Source: Stutzerimonas stutzeri
Lineage (GTDB): Bacteria; Pseudomonadota; Gammaproteobacteria; Pseudomonadales; Pseudomonadaceae
DNA: 64,000 bases
Direction of reading: 5' to 3'
Assembly (NCBI RefSeq): GCF_024451105.1
Contig: NZ_JANGEY010000004.1
Location: 62,001-126,000, forward strand
Shown: piece by piece, positions 7,972-15,437 of the stretch
How positions within the stretch are numbered: position 1 is the first letter of the stretch
Layout of the letters: each line of letters opens with the position of its first letter
The notes under the pieces: model-generated
What the model saw: only the letters and a program-made list of their open reading frames with translations
Told to the model about the DNA's origin: nothing
Databases searched by the model: none
Made by a program: the position numbers and the translations under genes

Positions 7972-9131
7972 CCTTCAGCCTCGTTCACGGCCTTGCGAAC
8001 TGCGTCTCCAAATCTAGATGAGTACTCCGTCAACCCACCCCAGCCGGACACCCATTCATCATCAGAGCACGGATCCAACTCTGAAATATCTACTGAAACA
8101 ACCTTTCCAGCATCATTAAACTTGAGCAAATGAGCTCTGTACTCCTTAACAAGAGCTGCCTCAGCAATTACTTGCATACCCCGTTTCTTTGAAACCCCAA
8201 ACGCCTCGCATATCAATTGCCACCGCCCTTCAAGATTCTTAAGATTTTGTATCATCCACATCATTGTCAAGACGTGCGGAGAGTGGGTCGAAAGAACAAC
8301 CTTATACCCGCGCCACAACAATTCAAGCGCCAACAACATTACGGCAGTCACCGCCTGAGGATGAAGCCCCATCTCTGGCTCCTCAATAACAACCCACTCT
8401 ATATCCTCTCTCTTCCGAAGCTTTACCGATGGAAGAAGATGATAAAGCCCCAGCAATAGCGGTGTAAATTCCCGCTGCCCAGCCGTCCAGGTCATATATG
8501 GAAGGTGCATATTCCCATGAACCAACCGCAACCTACGCGCATGCTGAGCGTCTTCTTCGATGCCTACTTTTCCCCCATGAAAAACCGCCCCATCAATTTT
8601 ACCTCTAATCTCCTCCTTAAGCCTCCTCTCTACAGGAAACAAAGTACCCGCATCTTTACTGCTAAATCTATCATATAAATTCTGGCTAAACATACGAGCC
8701 ACAGCCGGCGTCTCTGACGACAACTTCTGAAAAGGGGATGCCCACCCATCACTAATAAGCATAGATCTGTGCGCCGGGATGAAAAAAAGTCTTTCTGACT
8801 CCCCCCCCACACGACTTAGCCTCCCTGGATTTATTGATCTATTATCGAGCCTCACCTCCGTATCGCCCCTCCAAGCCGGAGCCATTCCATTACCAAAAAT
8901 CAAATCAATCAAAACCTCCGGGCGATCGACTGGGTGCCCAGCAGCTTTCAGAGAATCAACAATATGCCGACCATCAACTCCCACTTTAAGCCATTGAAGC
9001 GCCAAGCTCTTTCCAACCCCTTGCGCACCGACGAGCACAGTAAAATCGCCAAACTTAATATCAACATTTTCAAGGTGCGCGAAATTTTTAATAACTAACC
9101 TAGACGCACCAGGCTTTTTATTTTCAACCAA
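7968..9131 (-). CDS. AAA/ABC-type ATPase (OLD/AAA_15-like), defence-type
   Basis: A soluble ATPase of the SMC/ABC-like AAA class common in antiphage systems. Walker A is VGAQGVGKSL, a signature-like TAGQREFTPLL lies in the middle, Walker B is WVVIEEPEMGLHP and the switch histidine is in STHSPHVL. There is no TOPRIM domain at the C-terminus, unlike OLD nucleases, so any nuclease activity would come from the partner. The start is placed at TTG (9129-9131, reading on as VENKKP) because GGAGG lies 6 bases upstream; a TTG at 9158 is the alternative. The DNA is markedly AT-rich, which points to recent transfer. Confidence 0.85.
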   Translation of the reverse strand: MVENKKPGASRLVIKNFAHLENVDIKFGDFTVLVGAQGVGKSLALQWLKVGVDGRHIVDSLKAAGHPVDRPEVLIDLIFGNGMAPAWRGDTEVRLDNRSINPGRLSRVGGESERLFFIPAHRSMLISDGWASPFQKLSSETPAVARMFSQNLYDRFSSKDAGTLFPVERRLKEEIRGKIDGAVFHGGKVGIEEDAQHARRLRLVHGNMHLPYMTWTAGQREFTPLLLGLYHLLPSVKLRKREDIEWVVIEEPEMGLHPQAVTAVMLLALELLWRGYKVVLSTHSPHVLTMMWMIQNLKNLEGRWQLICEAFGVSKKRGMQVIAEAALVKEYRAHLLKFNDAGKVVSVDISELDPCSDDEWVSGWGGLTEYSSRFGDAVRKAVNEAEG

Positions 9132-9209
9132 AGAAACCCCTCCATCAAAAACAGCCAAAGATTCTTTCTGTACACTAAACTAGATCCATCCGAATCTTAG
9201 CATTGCTGC

Positions 9210-9239
9210 TTGACAATTTACATTCCAGATGATTAATTT
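9210..9239 (+). promoter_or_regulatory. Probable promoter of the antirepressor leader
   Basis: TTGACA (9210-9215) is followed after 18 bases by TAATTT (9234-9239), close to sigma70 consensus. It would start transcription near 9246 into the structured leader and on to the antirepressor. Confidence 0.6.
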
Positions 9240-9465
9240 ACTCCGTCGCTGTCAATCCAGCGACCTGGGATTGGCGTCCCGGATAGCAAAGGCGGTCACG
9301 AAACCGCTCATAAGCGGTTTTTTTGTGCCCGCGGCATGGTTGCACCCGTTATGGGCGGGCCGTGCGTGGGGGCCTCACGGCCCGCCGGTTCCTTTGCCCG
9401 GTACGCCAACCCGCACGGTTCCGCTCTCCCAAATTGGCGTTTGGGACGCGGTCAACGGACTGCAA
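9240..9465 (+). ncRNA. C4-like antisense RNA leader of the antirepressor (candidate)
   Basis: No convincing gene lies in this leader. It has an early hairpin with a T-run (9301-9324), an 11-bp perfect stem (9354-9364 with 9376-9386), CCTTTGC at 9391-9397 complementary to the antirepressor ribosome site GCAAAGG at 9462-9468, and CGCCAA at 9404-9409 complementary to TTGGCG at 9434-9439. That TTGGCG is the loop of a perfect 7-bp hairpin (9427-9446). In phages P1/P7 the C4 RNA is cut from the ant leader and pairs with such repeated segments to block ant translation. Position and paired segments fit; a covariance search has not been run. Confidence 0.55.
9301..9324 (+). terminator. Terminator hairpin in the antirepressor leader
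   Basis: AAACCGCT and AGCGGTTT form an 8-bp stem with loop CATA, followed by further Ts. GCGGT just upstream can pair with the ACCGC arm instead, giving a mutually exclusive fold that could work as antiterminator. Confidence 0.65.
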
Positions 9466-9477
9466 AGGGAAATCACC

Positions 9478-10782
9478 ATGTCGACCATCACCAGCCAGCT
9501 CGGCACCGTCAGCTTTCAAGGTCACGATCTCACCGTCATCACCTCGCCCACCGGCGAACACCTCGTGGCGATGAAACCCATCTCTGAGGCCATTGGCCTC
9601 GACTGGAAGTCGCAGTACAGCCGTATCCAGCGTCACCCCGTACTCTCGATCTGCATGGTCATGATGACCATGCAGATGCCCGGCGACGATCAACACCGCG
9701 ATCTGGTCTGCCTCCCCCTCGACTACCTAAACGGCTGGCTGTTCGGCGTGGACGCCTCCCGCGTGCGCCCGGAGATCCGCGAGCGGCTGGTGCAGTACCA
9801 GCGCGAGTGCTTCGCCGCCCTCGCCGCCTACTGGCAGCAGGGCGAGGCGGTGAATCCGCGCGCGGCGCTGGGCGATGCCGCGGCCGAGCCGGTGGTGCCG
9901 ATCCGCCTGACCTACAACGACCGCCCCTTCCGCATCGTGCCCGAGGGCGAGTCGCTGTGGTTCGTGGCGGCCGACGTGGCCCACGCGCTGGGTGTGCGCG
10001 ATGCCTATCGCCTCACCCGCCACCTGCGGCCCGAGCACAAGGCGACCCGCATGGTCGGCCGGCAGGTGCTGAACGTGATCGACCGGCGTGGACTGGATCT
10101 GGCCCTACTGCACGGCAGACCGGAGCGCACCGGGCCGCTGCGTCTGTGGCTGGATGCCGCCCTGGAGCAGTTCGTGACCGGTGCGGCGCCGCGTGCGCTG
10201 CTGGGTGGCCTCTCCGGCGAGCAGCAGGGCGCGCTCAAGGCGCTGGTGGCGGCGCGCATCGAGGAGCTGCCCGAGGCCGGCCGCGGCAAGGCGGCGACGG
10301 TGTGCTGGTCGGCGCTCAAGTCGAAGTTCGGTTGCAGCTACAAGGAGATCGCCCCGGAGCAGTTCACCGAGGCGGTGAGCCTGGTGGCGCGCATCGTGCT
10401 GGAGGGCGAGCTGCTGGAGCCGGAGGCGCCGAAGGTGGTCGGCCGGCTGGCGATCGACTTCCCGATCGAGGACTGGAAGGCGCGCAACCCGCACCAGTTC
10501 CGCCACGACAACCCGAACAGCGCCGAGCTGACGGTGACCACGGGCGACGTGCTGATGTGCGAGTACTCGCCCACCGAGGCGCTGCTGGGGCAGCTCACCG
10601 AGGCCGGCTACCGCGTGGACGGCCCGCTGTACGAGCTGCGCTCCCTGCGCTCGCTGGCCAAGCGCCTGGACATGACGATGCGCTCCATGGCCGGCCACGC
10701 CCGGCAGATGGTGGACCATTTCGACCATGACCACCGCTGCATCGAGCGGTTTGCGGGGGCGAAGAAGCCGGGGCGGGGTTGA
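9478..10782 (+). CDS. Phage antirepressor (P22_AR_N and BRO-N domains)
   Basis: A 434-residue prophage antirepressor, expected to bind or titrate a phage repressor and favour induction. Residues about 5-115 form a P22_AR_N domain (VAMKPISEAIGLDWKSQYSR and LPLDYLNGWLFGVDASRVRP). A BRO-N/Ant-like domain follows (RPFRIVPEGESLWFVAADVA). The C-terminal third is unassigned. The ATG at 9478 is chosen for its ribosome site (AAGGGA) and because the domain begins directly after it; the reading frame extends upstream to 9229 but overlaps the structured leader. No cognate repressor is found in the window. Confidence 0.88.
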   Translation: MSTITSQLGTVSFQGHDLTVITSPTGEHLVAMKPISEAIGLDWKSQYSRIQRHPVLSICMVMMTMQMPGDDQHRDLVCLPLDYLNGWLFGVDASRVRPEIRERLVQYQRECFAALAAYWQQGEAVNPRAALGDAAAEPVVPIRLTYNDRPFRIVPEGESLWFVAADVAHALGVRDAYRLTRHLRPEHKATRMVGRQVLNVIDRRGLDLALLHGRPERTGPLRLWLDAALEQFVTGAAPRALLGGLSGEQQGALKALVAARIEELPEAGRGKAATVCWSALKSKFGCSYKEIAPEQFTEAVSLVARIVLEGELLEPEAPKVVGRLAIDFPIEDWKARNPHQFRHDNPNSAELTVTTGDVLMCEYSPTEALLGQLTEAGYRVDGPLYELRSLRSLAKRLDMTMRSMAGHARQMVDHFDHDHRCIERFAGAKKPGRG

Positions 10783-10793
10783 GTGCGGGCGTG

Positions 10794-10832
10794 AAAAAAG
10801 CGCCCCTGCCGGTGTGGCGGGGGCTTTTTTTG
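10794..10832. terminator. Bidirectional terminator between the antirepressor and the nuclease pair
   Basis: An A-run, then GCGCCCCTGCC and GGCGGGGGC around GGTGT, then a T-run. It sits between two convergent genes and can serve both. Confidence 0.7.
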
Positions 10833-10856
10833 TCTGGACGGGCCAGATCGTCGCTC

Positions 10857-11501
10857 TTACAGCTCAACCCGGTACTGACCGAACTCCCCCTCAACGGCGC
10901 TATAGCGGACGATCCCACGCAGCGAGTGCAGCCGCGCATCGGAAGCGCTCTCACCCAGTAGTAGCGCTTTGACCGGCTCCACGATCATCTCGTGGACGTC
11001 CTGAACGCTGTTGATCTCTGCGAGACGGAGGCTGTAGTTCCACTCTTGCATTCCGGTGGCAAGTGCTGGCCACTTGAATAGAACATCTTCATCCAGCTCA
11101 GGGACACAACCTTCATCCCCAAGGGGGAATCCCATGTAGAGCTCAGCAAAGTCTATCGGACCTGACCAGAAGCAGACGTGTACCAGAGGTTCGTCGTTGC
11201 CGGTGGCTGCGATGGTGTCTCCTGCGAGGCTGATTTGAACGGCAAGATGAGCACCTACCGACCGCTTGGGCTTGATGATGAGAGGCAGGGAGAATGCACT
11301 GCCCACATAAACCCAGCCGTTCTCATCTTCGCTGTAGCATTTGATCCAGCCCCCATCGGCCTGGTATCGCTTGCCTAGCTCCCCACCGCTGAACAGGCTG
11401 CTCAGCTCTTGCATGAACAGATCGGCAAGAAGATCGCACTCTGCGCCGACCTTGGAAATGAAGGATACGCTCTGGGTAATGGACTTGCCGATGTTAGCCA
11501 C
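10857..11501 (-). CDS. Unknown partner of the PD-(D/E)XK protein
   Basis: A 214-residue protein I do not recognise. Its GTG start lies inside the end of the nuclease-like gene (8-base overlap) with a strong AGGAGG 7 bases upstream, so translation is coupled. It looks like an alpha/beta protein with no signal peptide, membrane helix or known catalytic motif; tryptophan-rich strands (GGWIKCYSEDENGWVYVGSA) are the most distinctive part. GC content is somewhat lower than the chromosome. Strict pairing with a nuclease-fold protein in an island suggests a two-gene defence system where this could be sensor or regulator (inference). Confidence 0.75.
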   Translation of the reverse strand: MANIGKSITQSVSFISKVGAECDLLADLFMQELSSLFSGGELGKRYQADGGWIKCYSEDENGWVYVGSAFSLPLIIKPKRSVGAHLAVQISLAGDTIAATGNDEPLVHVCFWSGPIDFAELYMGFPLGDEGCVPELDEDVLFKWPALATGMQEWNYSLRLAEINSVQDVHEMIVEPVKALLLGESASDARLHSLRGIVRYSAVEGEFGQYRVEL

Positions 11502-12261
11502 GGTGGCCTCCTGCCAAAGAAAAGAATACTGGTTGCGAGATGTTCGCCGGAGATGGCTCGGATCTCGTCAGATGAGCGAATCCGTCAAAACCACGCCAGA
11601 AGGCAACAGCCTGCTGCGGCGGGACATCCGGCGGGGAAAGGCAACTGAAACCTGAGAAGGGGCGAATCCCGAGCCTAGAGAGGCACGCGCGAACTTCAGA
11701 TGCCCAGCGCTGCAGCAGATGCGCATGAGGGACGGAGCGCTCGCGCAGCATATTCAGCACGTCGAACCAGGAACGCAGGAGCAGCCTGCCTTTCCATACA
11801 TCATCGCGACTCAGGGCGTTGCTGCCTTCACTGGTGCCTGGCGCAATGAAAAGGTGCCATGCGCATTCACGCTCCTCCGGCGACAGGTACTCCTGCCACT
11901 GCTTGTGGAGCTGATTCTCTCCACTCAAGGTCGCCCGCCATTTGAACTCGACGAGCAGCACGCGCTGTTCCCCGCCCCACGAAAGATCCACGCGCAGATC
12001 TGGCTCGATGCTCTTGCTTCTTGGCCAAAATGTCATTTCGGCCTTGGTCACCTCCCCTGTCGGGAACTCGACCTCGGGGTTACCCCACTTTGCGAGGGCC
12101 ATCCAGAAGGCAGCGATTGCGCTATCCGCTAGGAACGCCAGTGGCCCCATGATGAGGGCGGTGATTTCATCCTCCTCGGCGACCCTTTTTTCACCGTCCT
12201 CCCTGTGCCCGAGGTAGCGCAAATGGAGGCGTGTCTTTTTCTGCGTGATTGCGTGCAGCAC
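11494..12261 (-). CDS. PD-(D/E)XK nuclease-like protein
   Basis: A 255-residue protein with a credible PD-(D/E)XK core: a helical acidic residue (AEEDEITALIMGPLAFL), then SIEPDLRVDL with the catalytic Asp, then VLLVEFKW with the E-x-K pair, then QLHKQWQEYL, the helix often seen after this core. It starts with GTG at 12259-12261, preceded by AAGGAG. It leads a two-gene operon, overlapping the 214-residue partner. The substrate is unknown; no methyltransferase lies next to it, so it is not an ordinary type II R-M enzyme. Confidence 0.75.
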   Translation of the reverse strand: MLHAITQKKTRLHLRYLGHREDGEKRVAEEDEITALIMGPLAFLADSAIAAFWMALAKWGNPEVEFPTGEVTKAEMTFWPRSKSIEPDLRVDLSWGGEQRVLLVEFKWRATLSGENQLHKQWQEYLSPEERECAWHLFIAPGTSEGSNALSRDDVWKGRLLLRSWFDVLNMLRERSVPHAHLLQRWASEVRACLSRLGIRPFSGFSCLSPPDVPPQQAVAFWRGFDGFAHLTRSEPSPANISQPVFFSLAGGHRG

Positions 12262-12468
12262 TCCCTACTCCTTGATTCTTGAACTTACCAGGGCGCGAAG
12301 CCCACTCCCTACGCACGCGTAGCCATCCCCCCGTCGCAGGCTGGATGGCGTGTGCACATAGTGGCGGCACAGCGCGTGGGGTCAAGCCTCAGTGAGTGAT
12401 GTTGCTCGCCGGCAAGCACCTTAATCAGGTGGGGCTACGCTGGACGCTGAATGCGTGTGGAGGTGACC

Positions 12469-13158
12469 ATGTGCGGACGGTTCGTGCAGTCCCTGACTGC
12501 AGTCGAGTATCTGGAGGCGCTGCAGATCGAGCTGCCGGTGGTGGGCGGCTTCAACCCGGAGCCGATCGGCCGCTACAACGTGGCGCCGCGCACGCGGGTG
12601 CTGCTGATGCATCAGGAGGAGGAAGGGCTGCGGCTGGAGCCGGTGCCGTGGGGCTACGCGCCGCCCTGGGCGAAGGGCCCTCGCCCGCCGGCGATCAACG
12701 CGCGGGTGGAGAAGGTGGCGACGGGGGCTTTCTGGCGGGAGGCCTGGAAGGCGGGACGCGCGATTGTGCCGGCGGATGGATGGTACGAGTGGCAGTCGGA
12801 CCCGGCCGATCCGAAGCACAAGCAGCCGTTCTACTTCCGCCAGCGCAGCGGCGCACCGCTGTTCTTCCCGGCCGTCGGCCACCTGCCCCGGCATGGCCGG
12901 GAGCTTCAGGAGGGCGACGGCTTTGCGACCATCACCATGCCGAGCTACGGCGGGATGGCCGAGATCCACGACCGGCGGCCGCTGGTGCTGGGGCCGGACG
13001 AGGCCCGACTGTGGCTCGATCCGACGGTGTCGCCGCAAGAGGCGGAGGAGTTCCTGCATCTCGGGCTGCCGGTGGAGGCGTTCGAGTGGTATGCGGTGGG
13101 GCGTGAGGTGGGGAACGTGAAGAGCGAGGGGGCCGAGTTGATCGGGCCCCACAGCTGA
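12469..13158 (+). CDS. SRAP/HMCES-YedK family DNA-protein crosslinking protein
   Basis: A 229-residue SRAP domain protein. After Met removal, Cys2 (MCGRF) forms a covalent thiazolidine link to abasic sites in single-stranded DNA and shields them. Conserved parts are the N-terminal MCGRFVQS, YNVAPRT, the active-site INARVEKV, DGWYEW with the catalytic Glu, and the histidine in AEIHDRRP. The start is ATG at 12469, which places Cys at position 2 as the chemistry requires; upstream in-frame codons would bury it. Phages and islands often carry such genes. I see no clear SOS box in front. Confidence 0.93.
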   Translation: MCGRFVQSLTAVEYLEALQIELPVVGGFNPEPIGRYNVAPRTRVLLMHQEEEGLRLEPVPWGYAPPWAKGPRPPAINARVEKVATGAFWREAWKAGRAIVPADGWYEWQSDPADPKHKQPFYFRQRSGAPLFFPAVGHLPRHGRELQEGDGFATITMPSYGGMAEIHDRRPLVLGPDEARLWLDPTVSPQEAEEFLHLGLPVEAFEWYAVGREVGNVKSEGAELIGPHS

Positions 13159-13187
13159 AGCGCGAGCTGCCATGACGGCGTGCACAT

Positions 13188-13222
13188 AAAAGCGCCTCTG
13201 CCGTGATGGCAGAGGCGCTTTC
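13188..13222. terminator. Bidirectional terminator between the SRAP and toxin genes
   Basis: AAAAGCGCCTCTGCC and GGCAGAGGCGCTTTC form a near-perfect stem with loop GTGAT. It separates two convergent genes. Confidence 0.85.
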
Positions 13223-13238
13223 GCTCACGCGGGGACAA

Positions 13239-14729
13239 TCAGTCGGCTCTGTTCAGCCGTTCCTGCTTCCGCGCCCAGTAGCGTGCACGCTGCTCGCCCC
13301 ACTGCTCTCGCTCGGCAGCCTCGCGAATGGTCTGTGCATGCTCGGGTTCGACGTTGAACTGTTCGATCAGCTCTTCCGGCGTGATGTCGCGGGGGCTGGT
13401 TCTGTACAGGCGAGAGTAGAGATCCTGGGACTTGGTAGCGCGCTCGTCGAACTTGAACCCGAAAACGGCGCAGTCGGCGCTGCCGTAGAACCGGCTGACG
13501 CCCATGACCCTGATGCTGGACAGGATCTGTGCGGCGTAGCTGAAGGTGGACTTCTGCCCGCCCCGGTAGTTGCCCCCCATCATGCCCGTGTCCGCGCCAT
13601 CTGCGAACTGGAACGACATGGCATTGACGATATCCCCACTCATCACCTGGACGCCGACGATTGGATTGCTGCTGAGGTCGAAGCTGCCACCATGCGGGCG
13701 TTGGTCGCTCCCGCCTCCGGCATTGCCCATGCGCCCGGTGCTGGTCACTCCATCCGGGCCGCCGCCTTCCGGATAATCGACCTTGACGGCATCGATTCGG
13801 TCCCAACCCCATACCGTTACATTCCTGATCCGGCCTGTCGGACGGCTCGGGATATAGAACGGGGAGTCGTAGCAAGTGCCCACGGCATCGGAATACACCT
13901 CGCGATCCAGATAGACCTTGACCGGCTCCGGATAACGAGAGATGTCGAAGTATTTCCACTGCGCCTGGAAGTCCTTGACCGTGATGGTCATTTCACGCAG
14001 GTAGCGATTCACCGTGTTGAACGGCTCCATGCGGCGCTTATCTTCCGGCGCCGTCTTCTTCACGCTTTCATAACCGGCTTCGAATGTCTTGGTGACATAG
14101 TCGCTGTAGCTGTCGATGCTTTCGGTGAGCTTCTTGCGGGTATCGGCGACGAGCTCGTCGCTCCAACCCCAGTCACGGCCGAATGCGGCGCCGTCGCGCA
14201 GCAGGGCGAGGTGGAGGTTCGCGAACTGGGCGAACAGGGGCAGCAACAGCACCTCGTAGCCACTCGACTGGAAGCGCGGCAGGTCATGCAGGAAGTGTCC
14301 GTTGGCGACGTTGAACTTCTCGGAGACGTAGGCCTTGTCCTTCGGGAAGTTCTTGGCCGCATAGGCGTAGTCGTCCGAGACGTTGTGCAGTCCGGTGAGG
14401 GCGTCTCGCACATCCTGCATGACCTCGGCGGAGATCTTCTTGTCGATCAGGGCTTCCACGCGGTCGGCAATTTCGCCCCACACATCCTGCTTCTCATCGG
14501 GCCAGAAGATGTCTACCAGGGCGCTCAGCAGTTGGCCGGCATAGGGGATCTCCCCAAGCACCACGGACACCACGACACGAGCCGCGTTGTTGTAGTCAAA
14601 CTCGTATTCCAGTCCGGCGGTCAGCCCCGCGGCCCTGGAAATTTCGGCGCGCAGAACCAGCTCTTGTGGTCTGAGTTCGGCAATGGCTTCGCCGGTGAAA
14701 GTATGTTCTATATAGATACGATCATTCAT
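13239..14729 (-). CDS. Cry delta-endotoxin domain I fused to a jacalin-like lectin domain
   Basis: A 496-residue putative pore-forming toxin. The first half carries the hallmark blocks of the Cry delta-endotoxin N-terminal domain, in order: IPYAGQLLSALVDIFWP (61-77), VEALIDKKI (91-99), LLPLFAQFANLHLALLRDG (162-180) followed by the Trp-Gly pair, a Tyr-rich helix (YSDYVTKTFEAGY), and NRYLREMTITVKDF that closes domain I. Cry domains II and III are absent; residues about 310-425 instead resemble a jacalin beta-prism lectin (Gly-rich strands, ending SADCAVFGFKF). The charged C-terminal tail is unassigned. No signal peptide. The start at 14729 has AAGGGA upstream. The gene follows endolysin-Rz-Rz1 in the same direction, so release by lysis is plausible (inference). 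Confidence 0.85.
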   Translation of the reverse strand: MNDRIYIEHTFTGEAIAELRPQELVLRAEISRAAGLTAGLEYEFDYNNAARVVVSVVLGEIPYAGQLLSALVDIFWPDEKQDVWGEIADRVEALIDKKISAEVMQDVRDALTGLHNVSDDYAYAAKNFPKDKAYVSEKFNVANGHFLHDLPRFQSSGYEVLLLPLFAQFANLHLALLRDGAAFGRDWGWSDELVADTRKKLTESIDSYSDYVTKTFEAGYESVKKTAPEDKRRMEPFNTVNRYLREMTITVKDFQAQWKYFDISRYPEPVKVYLDREVYSDAVGTCYDSPFYIPSRPTGRIRNVTVWGWDRIDAVKVDYPEGGGPDGVTSTGRMGNAGGGSDQRPHGGSFDLSSNPIVGVQVMSGDIVNAMSFQFADGADTGMMGGNYRGGQKSTFSYAAQILSSIRVMGVSRFYGSADCAVFGFKFDERATKSQDLYSRLYRTSPRDITPEELIEQFNVEPEHAQTIREAAEREQWGEQRARYWARKQERLNRAD

Positions 14730-14875
14730 GAGCACGTCCCTTTGCTGGCTGCTATCGGCAGAGTCCTGGCGGGTGCCTTCGTGCACCCGGCCGCTGAAAC
14801 TACTGCAGCGTCACACCGCAAAGCGTGTGCAAGGTCACGCTTCAAAAAAGAATGATCGAACGACCGGCTCCCGCA

Positions 14876-15139
14876 CTACTCGCGCGCAACGGCCTGCCGC
14901 TCGATACAGTCCAGCACCTGCCCGGCACAGCCGAGCAGCTCGCCCTCGATCTCGTCGACCGCCCTCCTCCAGTCGTCATTGGCCACCAGCGGCGGCCGCG
15001 CCGGCAGGCGGCACGGGGTCAGCGGGCAGCGGATCGGGACCACGGTAGGCGGCGGGGTCGGTGGTTTCGGGGCGCTGGTACAGGCGGCCGAGAGCAGCAG
15101 GCACAGCAGCACGCAGATAGTCGGCAGTCGCTTGGTCAT
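14876..15139 (-). CDS. Rz1-like outer-membrane spanin (o-spanin)
   Basis: An 87-residue lipoprotein with lipobox LSAAC after a hydrophobic signal (LPTICVLLCLLLSAAC) and a proline-rich mature start (APKPPTPPPTVVP), the usual Rz1 layout. It begins inside the Rz gene in another frame and extends 100 bases past its end. Together with Rz it would fuse inner and outer membranes in the last step of phage lysis. Confidence 0.85.
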   Translation of the reverse strand: MTKRLPTICVLLCLLLSAACTSAPKPPTPPPTVVPIRCPLTPCRLPARPPLVANDDWRRAVDEIEGELLGCAGQVLDCIERQAVARE

Positions 15140-15437
15140 GGCGGATCAGCTCCTCGATGGCGCGGCTCTGCGCCTGTGCGTTACGGGTGACGGTCAGCCC
15201 GAGCACGCGCAGCTGCTGCTCGAGGTGGGTGACGGCGCCGATCTGCCGCTGCTGCTCGGCGAGCACGCCGGCCTGCAGGTCGATCAGCTGCTGGCGATCG
15301 GCAGCCATCTGCTCCGCCCGATCGGCGCGATCGGACTGGAGATCGATGCGCGGGGCGAGGCCCCACCAGGCGAGCGCGGCGCCAGCGGCGAGCAGCAGCG
15401 CGGCCGCCAGCAGGGGGCGCAGTGCGGCGAGGGTCAT
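14976..15437 (-). CDS. Rz-like inner-membrane spanin (i-spanin)
   Basis: A 153-residue protein with an N-terminal membrane anchor (LAALRPLLAAALLLAAGAAL) and a long Gln/Ala-rich coiled coil (DRADRAEQMAADRQQLIDLQ), typical of Rz. The start is ATG at 15435-15437, overlapping the endolysin stop (ATGA); an upstream in-frame codon would lie inside the endolysin gene. The Rz1 gene is embedded in its 3' half. Confidence 0.85.
   Translation of the reverse strand: MTLAALRPLLAAALLLAAGAALAWWGLAPRIDLQSDRADRAEQMAADRQQLIDLQAGVLAEQQRQIGAVTHLEQQLRVLGLTVTRNAQAQSRAIEELIRHDQATADYLRAAVPAALGRLYQRPETTDPAAYRGPDPLPADPVPPAGAAAAGGQ

Noticed and set aside
9229-9477. Longer N-terminus of the antirepressor from 9229
   Set aside because: These codons overlap a terminator and the C4-like structured leader; a good ribosome site and the P22_AR_N domain begin at 9478.
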